Notes under the pieces: generated by a model | What the model was told of the DNA's origin: nothing | Seen by the model: only the letters and a program-made list of their open reading frames with translations | Databases searched by the model: none | Translations under genes and position numbers: made by a program | Part shown: positions 25,064 through 33,387 of the stretch, in pieces | How positions within the stretch are numbered: position 1 is the first letter of the stretch | Layout of the letters: each line of letters starts with the position of its first letter | NCBI GenBank assembly: GCA_018434685.1 | Contig: JAHDOV010000004.1 | Location: 536,808 to 600,807, forward strand | Length of the DNA stretch: 64,000 nt | Direction of reading: 5' to 3' | Origin: Deltaproteobacteria bacterium | Lineage (GTDB): Bacteria; Desulfobacterota; Desulfomonilia; UBA1062

Positions 25064-26665
25064 ATGCACAGGAAAGTCGTAATGATCGTCTCAGGCCTTT
25101 TTTGGGTGATCATCGTGGCAGCTTTTCTGGCACCTCCGGCAGGCAATTCATTCTGGTACAGCGACCTCGATAAGATCACTGAATATTGTGATGAAGATAC
25201 AGCACAGAACCTGCACAACTATCTGCTTGAAGAAGTTCTGCCGGACCTGGATCGGAACCTGGAGTTGCTGGACAACAGGGAAGGGGACAACGGTGTAACG
25301 GTCTACAAGAAAGGGAGAGCCTGGGAAGGGTACACATTGCTGAGTTCCATCAGGGGACACAAATCTGACAAGAAGCCGCCGGCAGGCGTGGCGGATTTAG
25401 GCTTGTGCGGGGTAATCCTCATCGACATGGAGGGGAACATAGTCAATGATTGGCCTCTCCTGGCTGTGCCTGCCAAGATGCTGCCGGGAGGTCATATTCT
25501 GGGTATGGCAATTACACCGGCGAACGGCCCCCCGGTAAACGGTATCCAGACCCTGATGCAGATGGATTGGTATGGAAATGAAGTATGGCGATGGAGCGGG
25601 CCTCCCGGTGTGATAGGCGGGGCGAGGGTTCACCATGACTTCCAGAGAGAAGGCAATCCTGTGGGCTACTACGTCCCCGGTCAGAATTCATTGGTGAATT
25701 CAGGAAAGACATTGGTCCTGTCAATGGCAGGCAGTCCCCCGGCTGGGACCGTCTCGGCCCCGGGCATCAGTAATTTCCTCTTGCAGGAGGAGGCCATTTA
25801 TGAGGTCGCGGCGGACGGGGCTGTGCTGTGGTCGTGGATTCCCTCGGAGCATTTTGACCAGATGGGATTTGACGAGGCAGCTAAAGATGCAATAATGACT
25901 GTCAGGGTGATGGGCATAGGCGGCGTTGCGGGTGATCCAAACGGCCCCACCGACTGGCAGCACATCAACTCGACATCCTATCTCGGGCCGAATGAGTGGT
26001 ATGCCAACGGCGATCTCCGCTTTCACCCGGACAATATCATCTATGATTCCCGCACTGCCAATTATATTGCCATCATAGCCAGACACGACAATCCTGGAAA
26101 GTGGGTGGCGGGCGATATCGTCTGGCGGGTAGGGCCGCATTACTCACAGGGGTATAACGAGAGCAGGATCGGTCAGATTATCGGACCCCACATGGCTCAT
26201 ATGATTCCGCGACATCTTCCCGGCGCGGGAAACATTCTGGTGTTTGATAATGGGGGCGTTGCCGGGTACGGTTCCCTGTTGCCGGGGATGCCGGGCACCT
26301 ATCCTGCCACGTTCAGAGATTATTCACGGATTATCGAGTTCGACCCGATCACCTTCAAGACAGTTTGGGAGTACACGTGTCCGGAGAAGCGTACCCTAAG
26401 GAACAGGGCCATGGAACGGAAGTTCTACAGCCGGCTTATCAGCGGTGCGCAGCGGCTTCCCAACGGGAATACCCTCATTACGGAGGGCGCCTATGGACGG
26501 GTCTTTGAGGTGAGTCGGCGAGGAGAGATCGTCTGGGAATATATCCACAAGGAGGAGTATGCCGACGGGCAGGGACCTGTCTTGGGATTTCTTCCCAACA
26601 CCGCTATTTATCGTGCATACCGGGTCCCCAAACAGTGGGTTCCGCGCACTAAAGAGTACAAGTAG
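25064..26665 (+). CDS. Aryl-sulfate sulfotransferase (ASST family)
   Basis: An N-terminal signal or anchor (VVMIVSGLFWVIIVAAFLAPP) is followed by a 500-residue beta-propeller with the ASST features: GVILIDMEGNIVNDWP, an early HHDFQREGNPVGYYV, DWQHINSTSYLG and HMAHMIPRHLPGAGNILVFDNG, which carry the histidines expected at the active site, and a C-terminal NGNTLITEGAYGRVFEV. ASSTs move sulfate between phenolic compounds in the periplasm through a sulfo-histidine intermediate, without PAPS. No DsbA/DsbB-like partner is adjacent. It ends just before a strong hairpin. Confidence 0.88.
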   Translation: MHRKVVMIVSGLFWVIIVAAFLAPPAGNSFWYSDLDKITEYCDEDTAQNLHNYLLEEVLPDLDRNLELLDNREGDNGVTVYKKGRAWEGYTLLSSIRGHKSDKKPPAGVADLGLCGVILIDMEGNIVNDWPLLAVPAKMLPGGHILGMAITPANGPPVNGIQTLMQMDWYGNEVWRWSGPPGVIGGARVHHDFQREGNPVGYYVPGQNSLVNSGKTLVLSMAGSPPAGTVSAPGISNFLLQEEAIYEVAADGAVLWSWIPSEHFDQMGFDEAAKDAIMTVRVMGIGGVAGDPNGPTDWQHINSTSYLGPNEWYANGDLRFHPDNIIYDSRTANYIAIIARHDNPGKWVAGDIVWRVGPHYSQGYNESRIGQIIGPHMAHMIPRHLPGAGNILVFDNGGVAGYGSLLPGMPGTYPATFRDYSRIIEFDPITFKTVWEYTCPEKRTLRNRAMERKFYSRLISGAQRLPNGNTLITEGAYGRVFEVSRRGEIVWEYIHKEEYADGQGPVLGFLPNTAIYRAYRVPKQWVPRTKEYK

Positions 26666-26679
26666 GGGTCGTGAACCAC

Positions 26680-26719
26680 GTGAAGCAGGCAGGCTCGGGA
26701 ATGACCCTGCCTGCTTCAC
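26680..26719. terminator. Bidirectional hairpin between convergent genes
   Basis: A perfect 14-bp stem GTGAAGCAGGCAGG/CCTGCCTGCTTCAC with a 12-base loop stands between the end of the arylsulfotransferase gene (+) and the nitroreductase gene (-). No T run follows on either strand, so it may act as a weak or Rho-assisted stop. Confidence 0.6.
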
Positions 26720-26826
26720 GTTCAGATACTCAGAGGGTCATTGCTCTAACAGGTATAGAGCACCCCATGGAGAAGTGGGATTCAGGCCGTCCCTGGACTT
26801 CACCCTTCAGTCGCGAGCAAAGAAGC

Positions 26827-27951
26827 TCATGCCTGTAAGAACCTCTCCACAGGCCTTCTGATGGAAACCGGATCAGGGTAGGAATCCAGATACCCTACCC
26901 GCAGGATGAACTGCGGTTTAATGGCTGACCTGTGGAGCGATGTGTATTGATCCCGCCACTGCTTCTCCTCCAGGATCTGGGTCATGGGGTGTATGGCGAT
27001 GCCCATTTCTCGAACCATGAGCGCCATCCTTTCAAAGCGCCTGCCGGTCTCGATGAGATCCGCCACGGTGTTCCCTTCACTCATGATGATAATCCATCCA
27101 GCCCCTTCTTGTGCCATGGCAGCATAGAGATCAATACCCTGATTCCTGAAGGACGCACCCATCACGTCTTCATTATTCATGAAGGTCCGCACATACCAGC
27201 CGGCAAAGCCCGTAATCTCCATGCTTTCGGTAGTCAATCCATAGCCGTATTTCAGGGCATCGGATTTGCTCAGACGTATGCAGTTTGCAAGCTCTCTCTG
27301 GGCGTCATCCCTGAAGGTCTGATATCTGAAGGCTTCTGCCGTCCAGTCTGCCAGGCACTTCACATGTCTGGACTCCTGATTGAAATAGAAGATATGACCG
27401 GGCCAGACTGCGGTCAATGTATCTGCATGGTCTGCTGACAATGGCCTGTTCTGAAAACCTTTTTTCACGGTCCTGCGTGAGTTGATTCTGCTGATGGGAA
27501 AGTCTGAGGGCGTTGTCTTCGTAAGGGTGAGTTTCACGAGATTTTCATCCGTAGCGCTTGTTCCGATCACTTCCACCCGAGCATCATACCCAAAAGATGA
27601 AGCTGCCGAGCAGAGGTTTTCCACAAAGGCGCCGATGGACAGCATGGATTCGCGGTTCTCCGGATCAACGGCAGGGAGCAGACGGGCCTTGTCTATGCCT
27701 ATAACATATTCATAGGGATTGATCCTTTTGACAAACCATGGCTGCATGTTATGCCCGCTCGGCGCAAGCGATGCCAGAAAAAGGATATCCGCCATAGCCG
27801 GTTCAAGGCCTTCGATCTTGGCAGCCTTGCCCCTGCGGGGTTCGAAGTCTGAACGCGTGACACCGGCACAGGCCCCGAGTATAGGCGACATGCCGACTAA
27901 CAATGCACCGCTTCCTGCCATTTTCAAAAACTCTCTCTTGCTCGTTGTCAT
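26827..27951 (-). CDS. Exported nitroreductase-like (Acg-type) flavoprotein
   Basis: The N-terminus TSKREFLKMAGSGALLVGMSPILGAC looks like a Tat-style signal with KR in place of RR, ending in a lipobox-type cysteine. The body has the Acg-type nitroreductase arrangement: LASLAPSGHNMQPWFVK for the N-terminal FMN site, NRESMLSIGAFVENL, SRRTVKKGFQNRPL, and the C-terminal MGIAIHPMTQILEE. Acg proteins are dimer-deficient nitroreductase relatives proposed to sequester flavin; activity is not known here. It starts 17 bases after the outer-membrane protein gene and is probably in the same TetR-controlled operon. Confidence 0.78.
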   Translation of the reverse strand: MTTSKREFLKMAGSGALLVGMSPILGACAGVTRSDFEPRRGKAAKIEGLEPAMADILFLASLAPSGHNMQPWFVKRINPYEYVIGIDKARLLPAVDPENRESMLSIGAFVENLCSAASSFGYDARVEVIGTSATDENLVKLTLTKTTPSDFPISRINSRRTVKKGFQNRPLSADHADTLTAVWPGHIFYFNQESRHVKCLADWTAEAFRYQTFRDDAQRELANCIRLSKSDALKYGYGLTTESMEITGFAGWYVRTFMNNEDVMGASFRNQGIDLYAAMAQEGAGWIIIMSEGNTVADLIETGRRFERMALMVREMGIAIHPMTQILEEKQWRDQYTSLHRSAIKPQFILRVGYLDSYPDPVSIRRPVERFLQA

Positions 27952-27968
27952 GACGTCCTCCTTACTCT

Positions 27969-28880
27969 TTAAAGATTGAAATCCGCCCCGACACCGATGG
28001 CCATGTACAGCTCACCCTGTCGGTTCCGGTCCTGGATATTTATCCCTATCTGCGAATAAATTCGTGGCTTGTTCATGCCCCGGAACGTGTCGGCAGGAAC
28101 CCAGTAGACTTGACCGCCTACACGTTGCCGCGTTATATCGGCATCCACGGCATGGGTTATCTCATAGTACGGCCCGGCATAAAGAACCGCGGCGCCGGGT
28201 CCCTTCCATGAAGGTACGAGAAATTGAGTCCGGTTGGCAAGCACAGAGTCGCCGTCCTTTACGAGCGTGTCGTATTCCCAATCCAGAAAATATGGACCAT
28301 CTCCGCTGAAACGGTAATATGCCAGGTCGGTCTGGTTCATGATGAGTATGGGACCAGCCTTTCCATAGAAGGTTGGCTGGAGGAGCACACGATGCCCTGT
28401 AGCCTTCTCTTCGGTTCCCTCACGGTCTTCAATCTCATGCCTTCCGAATTTGGCATCAGCATCCGGGAATGAGAGCAACCCGGCGTTTGTCCCGAAGAAA
28501 CGGTAGAGGTCATATTTCAGACGCAGGTTGAAAAAGATCGCAGGCTGCCATTCCCCTTGGAGCGATCCCTTGGCATATGCAGGGTTTACTCCCAGGCCGA
28601 AACCGGTCTGGGTATATCGTGCAGGCACACCCTCCTCTGCCGTCTCCTGGACCCATCTCTGGTAACCGCCGGCCACGAGCATCATGCCGTCCGGGTTCCT
28701 CAGCGCAGCGAGATCGGCCGTCAGTGTGGTTTGAATCTGAGAGGGGGGTGCAGCGGGATTGTCTTCACTTGTGGATGCAAACGCAGGCCATACACAGGCT
28801 GTCTCCATGTACAGAAATATGCACAGGCACACGAGAGAAAATACCTTCAATGTCTTTGTTGTTAATCCCGAATCATTCAT
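27969..28880 (-). CDS. Predicted outer-membrane beta-barrel protein
   Basis: A signal peptide (about residues 10-36, ending at AFAS) precedes a body of alternating hydrophobic/polar strands with many Tyr, Phe and Gly (FFNLRLKYDLYRFF, KAGPILIMNQTDLAYYRF, AAVLYAGPYYEITHAV, YSQIGINIQ), ending in GVGADFNL. This is the layout of a 12- to 14-strand barrel, but no named family could be assigned. GGAG lies before the ATG. A palindromic operator (28898-28915) sits directly upstream, so it is likely repressed by the neighbouring TetR protein. Confidence 0.62.
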   Translation of the reverse strand: MNDSGLTTKTLKVFSLVCLCIFLYMETACVWPAFASTSEDNPAAPPSQIQTTLTADLAALRNPDGMMLVAGGYQRWVQETAEEGVPARYTQTGFGLGVNPAYAKGSLQGEWQPAIFFNLRLKYDLYRFFGTNAGLLSFPDADAKFGRHEIEDREGTEEKATGHRVLLQPTFYGKAGPILIMNQTDLAYYRFSGDGPYFLDWEYDTLVKDGDSVLANRTQFLVPSWKGPGAAVLYAGPYYEITHAVDADITRQRVGGQVYWVPADTFRGMNKPRIYSQIGINIQDRNRQGELYMAIGVGADFNL

Positions 28881-28897
28881 AGTTGTTCTCCTTTGTT

Positions 28898-28925
28898 AGT
28901 CACCTCTTAGTGACTTCATTGTCAA
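28898..28925 (-). promoter_or_regulatory. TetR operator overlapping the promoter of the outer-membrane protein operon
   Basis: AGTCACCTCTTAGTGACT (28898-28915) is an imperfect palindrome with GTCAC/GTGAC half-sites. On the minus strand TTGACAATG (-35 at 28920-28925) lies immediately upstream, the same nine bases as in the promoter of the TetR gene itself. The operator would cover the spacer and -10 region, a position that blocks RNA polymerase. Confidence 0.7.
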
Positions 28926-28931
28926 AAAAAA

Positions 28932-29609
28932 TTACCCCTTGCTCGTGGAGGAGATCAGGCATTGCCTGCAGATCATAGTGATCGCTTCCTCAATACGCTC
29001 CCAACCCTTGTCGCTTCGGATGTCCACCGTGTTGTAGACCTGGGTATCCCTGCTGCGCAGAACCAGATAGCTGACCGCTGCCGAGAGCAGGGTGGTGATG
29101 GCAGCAATATCTGCATCTGCATCGTCAAATTTCGCACCAAGCTCCTTGAACAGCCGTATCGCCATGTCTTCCCTCACCCTCCTGAGCTCTTCGGTGAGCT
29201 CATTCTGCTCCACCATCTCCCAGGCCATGATCTCGATCGTGACAGGCCGACGCCTGAGCGCTCTTGAGAAGTTGATCAACACGGTGGGGATGATTTCGAC
29301 TACAGGCATGGACAAGAGGGTCTCGATGTCACCGCCCAAAAACTCGGATATCGAGGGCCAGAACTCCTCGGATTCACCGAAGGCCCTCAATAGTTCGGGC
29401 ATGCCGCCGAAGTAGCGATAGATGAGTACCTTGTCGATGCCCGCCTCCTTGGCCACCGCATTGATTCCCAGTGCCATGAATCCTTCCCGGGCGAGCAGCG
29501 AACCCACAGCCCTGATAATACCTTCCCGTGTGGCAACACGATCTCGGCTGCGGACAACCTTATCTGTGTGTGCCGCATTGTTTGATCTCTTTTTCATCTT
29601 CGTTGTCAT
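28932..29609 (-). CDS. TetR family repressor of the adjacent operon
   Basis: A basic N-terminal arm (about 25 residues) precedes the TetR helix-turn-helix: REGIIRAVGSLLAREGF, LGINAVAKEAGIDKVLIYRYFG. The C-terminal helical domain has the length expected of the family (225 aa in total). Two palindromic sites sit in its own promoter, and a related site precedes the outer-membrane protein gene 51 bases downstream. The protein is therefore likely an autoregulated repressor that also controls the barrel/nitroreductase pair. The inducer is unknown. Confidence 0.9.
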   Translation of the reverse strand: MTTKMKKRSNNAAHTDKVVRSRDRVATREGIIRAVGSLLAREGFMALGINAVAKEAGIDKVLIYRYFGGMPELLRAFGESEEFWPSISEFLGGDIETLLSMPVVEIIPTVLINFSRALRRRPVTIEIMAWEMVEQNELTEELRRVREDMAIRLFKELGAKFDDADADIAAITTLLSAAVSYLVLRSRDTQVYNTVDIRSDKGWERIEEAITMICRQCLISSTSKG

Positions 29610-29611
29610 AT

Positions 29612-29656
29612 GTCACCCTAAGGTGACTCTTTATCACCGCATGGTGACATTGTCAA
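29612..29656 (-). promoter_or_regulatory. Autoregulatory promoter with two TetR operators
   Basis: On the minus strand the -35 TTGACA (29651-29656) and -10 TAAAGA (29628-29633) are 17 bases apart. Operator two, TCACCGCATGGTGA (29634-29647), lies inside the spacer. Operator one, GTCACCCTAAGGTGAC (29612-29627), starts immediately after the -10 and covers the transcript start. The two dyad centres are 21 bases apart, two helical turns, which would place both dimers on one face of the DNA. Confidence 0.8.
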
Positions 29657-29928
29657 CATAAATAGTTTGCATTTATTTTTATGTCCTGGGGGCCTGGCCA
29701 GACAGCCATCCGGCGGAATTAATTAAGCCGTGAGTGATCCGGACCTTAGAGGGGACGTTTTTTATTTTTTACTCAACGTGATTATAGATCACTGCGGTAA
29801 CTGTGGCTTCTATTGATCCCCTGGAATGTTGAAATCTTCGAAAGAGATCTGTAGTAATGACGTCCTGTGTCCGGAGGAGAGACTGCGGCACGAAAGCTCC
29901 AGGCGCTACCATGCCTGTATCGGAGATA
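29657..29928. other. Intergenic region with no recognised gene
   Basis: About 270 bases downstream of the DUF1796 gene and upstream of the TetR promoter. A small dyad GTGAT-TATAG-ATCAC (29780-29794) and T-rich runs occur, but no clear terminator or RNA gene. Confidence 0.4.
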
Positions 29929-30642
29929 CTATCTTGCTGGATTGTGCACCGTGTCATTTTCATAGAGGATATTGTTCCTGGAGAACATTTCCTGCCATCC
30001 CCGGGGTGAACCGGCGAAGAACTGAGCATCCTCGTAGTTAACGGTCTCGTCCCATGCTATATAGCCCTTTGTGCGCCCAACCATGGGGAATACGGGACAG
30101 TTCGTAACCAATAAACTTATCTGAGATGTAGGGAACAAGTTCTCCAGCAGACTGTAGAGTTGTTCAAAGGTGTTTTTGTCCATGGGGGTTGGGTCCGGGT
30201 CAAGGTGCGGAATATTGCCATCGCGATTTCTTACAAATAAAACCCTTTTGTTTTCCGGGTCCTTGAAGAATCTTTCCACGAGCATGGCATACTTCTGCTT
30301 CAACAGGGGTATCTGCTGGTCTATACAGTCATCGATGATCTTGTCATCCTGCGTCTTTTTAAAATCATGGTGGTAGAGCAGATTATAATATGTATCCCTT
30401 ACGGTAAGCAGGTCGTGTGATACTTCCAGGTTGTTTATATTGAAGAGGTCATGAAACCTGTTTTCCAACAGTTTCCTCAGTGCCTGAAAGGGTGTGATCC
30501 ACCAGTCGAACGGATAGGCCCGTTCGATACCGAAGTAGTCGCGAATGTTCCAGGTCAACTCACAGTTACAGCCAAGACTTATTATTGTATCGAATGTATT
30601 CACTTTTTCAGGTGATTTGAATTGATGCAACAAACGGTTCAT
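29929..30642 (-). CDS. DUF1796 putative papain-like cysteine peptidase
   Basis: The N-terminal half contains IISLGCNCELTWNIRDYFG, with a cysteine-containing motif typical of DUF1796, then YPFDWWITPFQAL. These carry the proposed nucleophile Cys and the DW pair of the family. The C-terminal part has KRVLFVRNRDGN and LLVTNCPVF. DUF1796 proteins are putative cysteine peptidases or glycan-related enzymes of unknown substrate. ATG 30642 has AGG upstream; TTG 30663 and ATG 30654 are in-frame alternatives. Confidence 0.72.
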   Translation of the reverse strand: MNRLLHQFKSPEKVNTFDTIISLGCNCELTWNIRDYFGIERAYPFDWWITPFQALRKLLENRFHDLFNINNLEVSHDLLTVRDTYYNLLYHHDFKKTQDDKIIDDCIDQQIPLLKQKYAMLVERFFKDPENKRVLFVRNRDGNIPHLDPDPTPMDKNTFEQLYSLLENLFPTSQISLLVTNCPVFPMVGRTKGYIAWDETVNYEDAQFFAGSPRGWQEMFSRNNILYENDTVHNPAR

Positions 30643-31075
30643 AATCAGCCTCATTATAATCAAAGTCCCGAATATCGATTAATGGATATGCCATACAGGC
30701 ATTTATTTATCAAGGCGCTGGTAATCAAGAACCATTCACTAAGATAAAAGTGATGATTTCTGCGATACCTGCGTAACCTCCGGAGAAGGGCTGTTTCAAG
30801 GATCTGGAATGGCTTTCTCATGGAAGCCGGTGCGCGAGAGAGGGAAAAAAACGTAAAAACGATCACTTCTGCCTGAGTGGAGTGAAACGGAGCGAGTTCA
30901 TCGCGAGCCCCGGACTCGCCGTGGCGGGTCATATCCGATATGAACCGTGCAGGAGCGGGTTAAACCGCGAGCGGGGCCAGGTATGCTCCCGCCGTCGCTC
31001 CTGAAGGGGCTTCTACAGAAAAGGACCAAGGGCTGGTATTCACGCTGTGATCATCTCTGAGTTCAGAATCCGGTT
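30643..31075. other. Non-coding region between the DUF1796 gene and the flagellar operon
   Basis: No gene was recognised here. A 90-codon minus-strand frame (30660-30932) has no ribosome-binding site and no protein-like features. The distal part (30940-31020) holds G+C-rich inverted segments that may end the flagellar transcript (for example GAGCGGGG and CTCCCGC), without a T run. Confidence 0.4.
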
Positions 31076-31618
31076 CTATTTCTGCTCCGCAACCGTGGTC
31101 TGCTTGTTCCGGTAGTTTGCCAGCCGCTTGGTTATGGCCGCAGCCTTCTGGGTATCCATGTAGGAGAGGATGCCGCCGGCGATGTCGCCCTTCATGTTGA
31201 GGAACACCTCCACCGCGACATCGAGGTCCAGCTGGTTCATGAGACTCGCTGCGGCGTTTGGCTTCATGGACGAGTAGATCTTCACGAGGTGCCTGATCCG
31301 CTCGTCGCTCAGCTGCCGGTAGGAGTCCACTTCGGCCTGGATGGAGGCCTCGAGGGCCTGGAGCTTCTTGATCTTTTCCTCGACCTTGACCTCGAGTTCC
31401 TTCAGTTCCTGCTCCCTGAGGGTGAGCTGTTCCTGGCGCTGTCTGAGCATCTCCCACTGGTCCTGGGGGTCCTGGCTCTGGGCGGTCTCCTGCGGGACCG
31501 GCGCCTGCACCTGGGTTTCTTCCTCCTGGGCTGCGGAAATGGGATTGACGGAAATGTAGAACCCAAGAAAGACAATGTTGATGATCAGTGCTATGAGGAG
31601 GATCTTCTTCCCGTTCAT
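31076..31618 (-). CDS. MotE-like flagellar motor chaperone (MgtE-N domain)
   Basis: An N-terminal membrane helix (residues 5-28) is followed by a Gln/Pro-rich linker, a coiled coil at about 55-105 (LREQELKELEVKVEEKIKKL) and a C-terminal MgtE-N-like domain (IYSSMKPNAAASLMNQLDLDVAVEVFLNMKGDIAGGILSYM). This is the layout of MotE, which assists stator protein MotC and acts in the periplasm. Its ATG overlaps the fliJ stop by four bases (ATGA). It is the last gene of the flagellar operon. Confidence 0.85.
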   Translation of the reverse strand: MNGKKILLIALIINIVFLGFYISVNPISAAQEEETQVQAPVPQETAQSQDPQDQWEMLRQRQEQLTLREQELKELEVKVEEKIKKLQALEASIQAEVDSYRQLSDERIRHLVKIYSSMKPNAAASLMNQLDLDVAVEVFLNMKGDIAGGILSYMDTQKAAAITKRLANYRNKQTTVAEQK

Positions 31619-32055
31619 CTGCTTCCTCCGTGACGTAAGATTGCCATCTCATCGATAAAACGCATCTCTGTTTTCCTCTGCTCCATGTCGTAGCGCTCCA
31701 GATCTATCTCTCTCAAACGTTGTATGGCCTTGTGCTCCCGCTTTGCGCCGATCATCTCGAGCCGCCTTAAATCGAGCTGCTTGAGGGCGGCGGCAAGATT
31801 GGTGTCGAGCTGCCTGATAGTCCCCTCCAGGAAGGCGAGGTAGTCGTGGTACTGTTTGAGCTGGGAAGCTGCCATGCCTTTTTTCATCCTGCGCCTGAGC
31901 TCGTCCTGGAGATTGTTCTTTTCCCCGAGCCGCAGATTTTTCAGGTTCTCGAGATTGAAGTAGTGCCGCTGGGCCAGGGAGAATGCCTGCTGGGCCATGT
32001 TCTCTTTTATCTTGCGTACCTTCAGGAGTGTCTCGAACCGGAATCTGAAGCCCAT
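31615..32055 (-). CDS. fliJ: Flagellar export protein FliJ
   Basis: The 146-residue protein is almost entirely coiled coil, with the N-terminal FRFETLLKVRKIKENMAQQAF and the C-terminal REHKAIQRLREIDLERYDMEQRK typical of FliJ. FliJ binds the FliI ATPase ring and FlhA and promotes export of flagellar subunits. It follows fliI by six bases and overlaps motE. There are no cysteines and no membrane segment. Confidence 0.9.
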   Translation of the reverse strand: MGFRFRFETLLKVRKIKENMAQQAFSLAQRHYFNLENLKNLRLGEKNNLQDELRRRMKKGMAASQLKQYHDYLAFLEGTIRQLDTNLAAALKQLDLRRLEMIGAKREHKAIQRLREIDLERYDMEQRKTEMRFIDEMAILRHGGSR

Positions 32056-32061
32056 CTCTCA

Positions 32062-33387
32062 TCACCCGCTGGTGCCGTTATTCAGGATCTGCCTCATCCG
32101 GCCCAGGGAGTCTTCCAGGGTCACCCTGGTATCCATTCCCTGCCTGAGGAAGGCGCTGATCGGTTTGCTGTGCTGTATCGCCACGTCTATGGCCGGATTG
32201 TTGCCCGAGACGTATGCGCCGATGTTGATGAGGTCCTTTGCATCCTCGTAGACGGCAGAGAGTTCGAGGATCTTTCTTGCACAGTCGAGGTGCTCGCTGT
32301 CGACGATGTCGTTCATTACCCTGCTCACGCTGCTCAGGATGTTGATCGCCGGGTAGTGGTTTTTTGTCGCGAGCTCCCGGGACAGGACGATGTGTCCGTC
32401 CACGATGGAGCGGACACTGTCGGCCACCGGTTCGTTGAAGTCATCTCCCTCCACCAGCACGGTGTACAGGCCGGTGATGCTGCCCTCGGAAGCCGTGTTG
32501 CCAGCCCGTTCCAGGAGCTTGGGCAGCTTGGCGAAGCACGAGGGGGTATAGCCCTTGGTGGTGGGCGGCTCGCCCACTGCAAGGCCGATCTCCCGCATGG
32601 ACATGGCAAAGCGGGTCACCGAATCCATCATGAGCAGCACGTCCTGGCCCTGGTCCCGGAAGTATTCCGCAATGGTGGTGGCCAGATAGGCGCCGCGGAT
32701 CCTGATGAGCGCCGGCTGATCCGATATGGCGGCAACGACGACGGAACGCTTGAGGCCCTCTTCCCCGAGGTCCTTTTCAATGAACTCCTTGACCTCCCGT
32801 CCGCGTTCGCCGATGAGCGCGATCACGTTCACATCGGCCTTGGTGTGGCGGGCCATCATGCCCAGCAGGACGCTCTTGCCCACGCCCGATCCTGCCATGA
32901 TCGCCATCCGCTGGCCCTTGCCCACGGTCATCATGCCGTTGATGGCGGCGATTCCCAGGTCCAGCGGTTCTCTGATCCGTTTCTTCTTCAGGGGATTGGT
33001 ATGGTTGCCGTACAGGGGCATGTCCTGGTCGAGCAGGAGCGGGCCCTTGCCGTCCAGCGGATTTCCCATGCCGTCGATCACCCGCCCCAGGAGACTGGTG
33101 CCCACCCTGGCGACCGGGTCGGATTTCCTGGCGACAATGGTGCTGCCGGGTCCGATGCCGTCGAGGTCACCCAGGGGCATGAGCAGCACCCGTTTGTCCC
33201 TGAACCCCACGACCTCTGCCATGATGGAGCTCTTCATCCCCCGGGAGTAGATCTCGCACATGCCGCCCATGGTGCTGCCCGGTCCGTGCCCTTCCACCAC
33301 CAGTCCGATGATGTTGGTGACCTTGCCGCGAACCTGGATGGGTTCGATCTCTTTGAGAGGGGTGATGAATTTCTTCAGGTCAGTCAT
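32062..33387 (-). CDS. fliI: Flagellum-specific ATPase FliI
   Basis: The 441-residue protein has Walker A GSGVGKS (residues 166-172), an ALIGERGREVKEFIE segment, Walker B LLMMDSVTRFAMS, and the secretion-ATPase block GEPPTTKGYTPSCFAKLPKLLERAGN. This is the normal full-length F1-beta-like ATPase that energises flagellar type III export. It overlaps fliH by eight bases. Confidence 0.96.
   Translation of the reverse strand: MTDLKKFITPLKEIEPIQVRGKVTNIIGLVVEGHGPGSTMGGMCEIYSRGMKSSIMAEVVGFRDKRVLLMPLGDLDGIGPGSTIVARKSDPVARVGTSLLGRVIDGMGNPLDGKGPLLLDQDMPLYGNHTNPLKKKRIREPLDLGIAAINGMMTVGKGQRMAIMAGSGVGKSVLLGMMARHTKADVNVIALIGERGREVKEFIEKDLGEEGLKRSVVVAAISDQPALIRIRGAYLATTIAEYFRDQGQDVLLMMDSVTRFAMSMREIGLAVGEPPTTKGYTPSCFAKLPKLLERAGNTASEGSITGLYTVLVEGDDFNEPVADSVRSIVDGHIVLSRELATKNHYPAINILSSVSRVMNDIVDSEHLDCARKILELSAVYEDAKDLINIGAYVSGNNPAIDVAIQHSKPISAFLRQGMDTRVTLEDSLGRMRQILNNGTSG

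Noticed and set aside
30660-30932. 90-codon minus-strand open frame before the flagellar operon
   Set aside because: No ribosome-binding site, no domain and no neighbour support; likely random.
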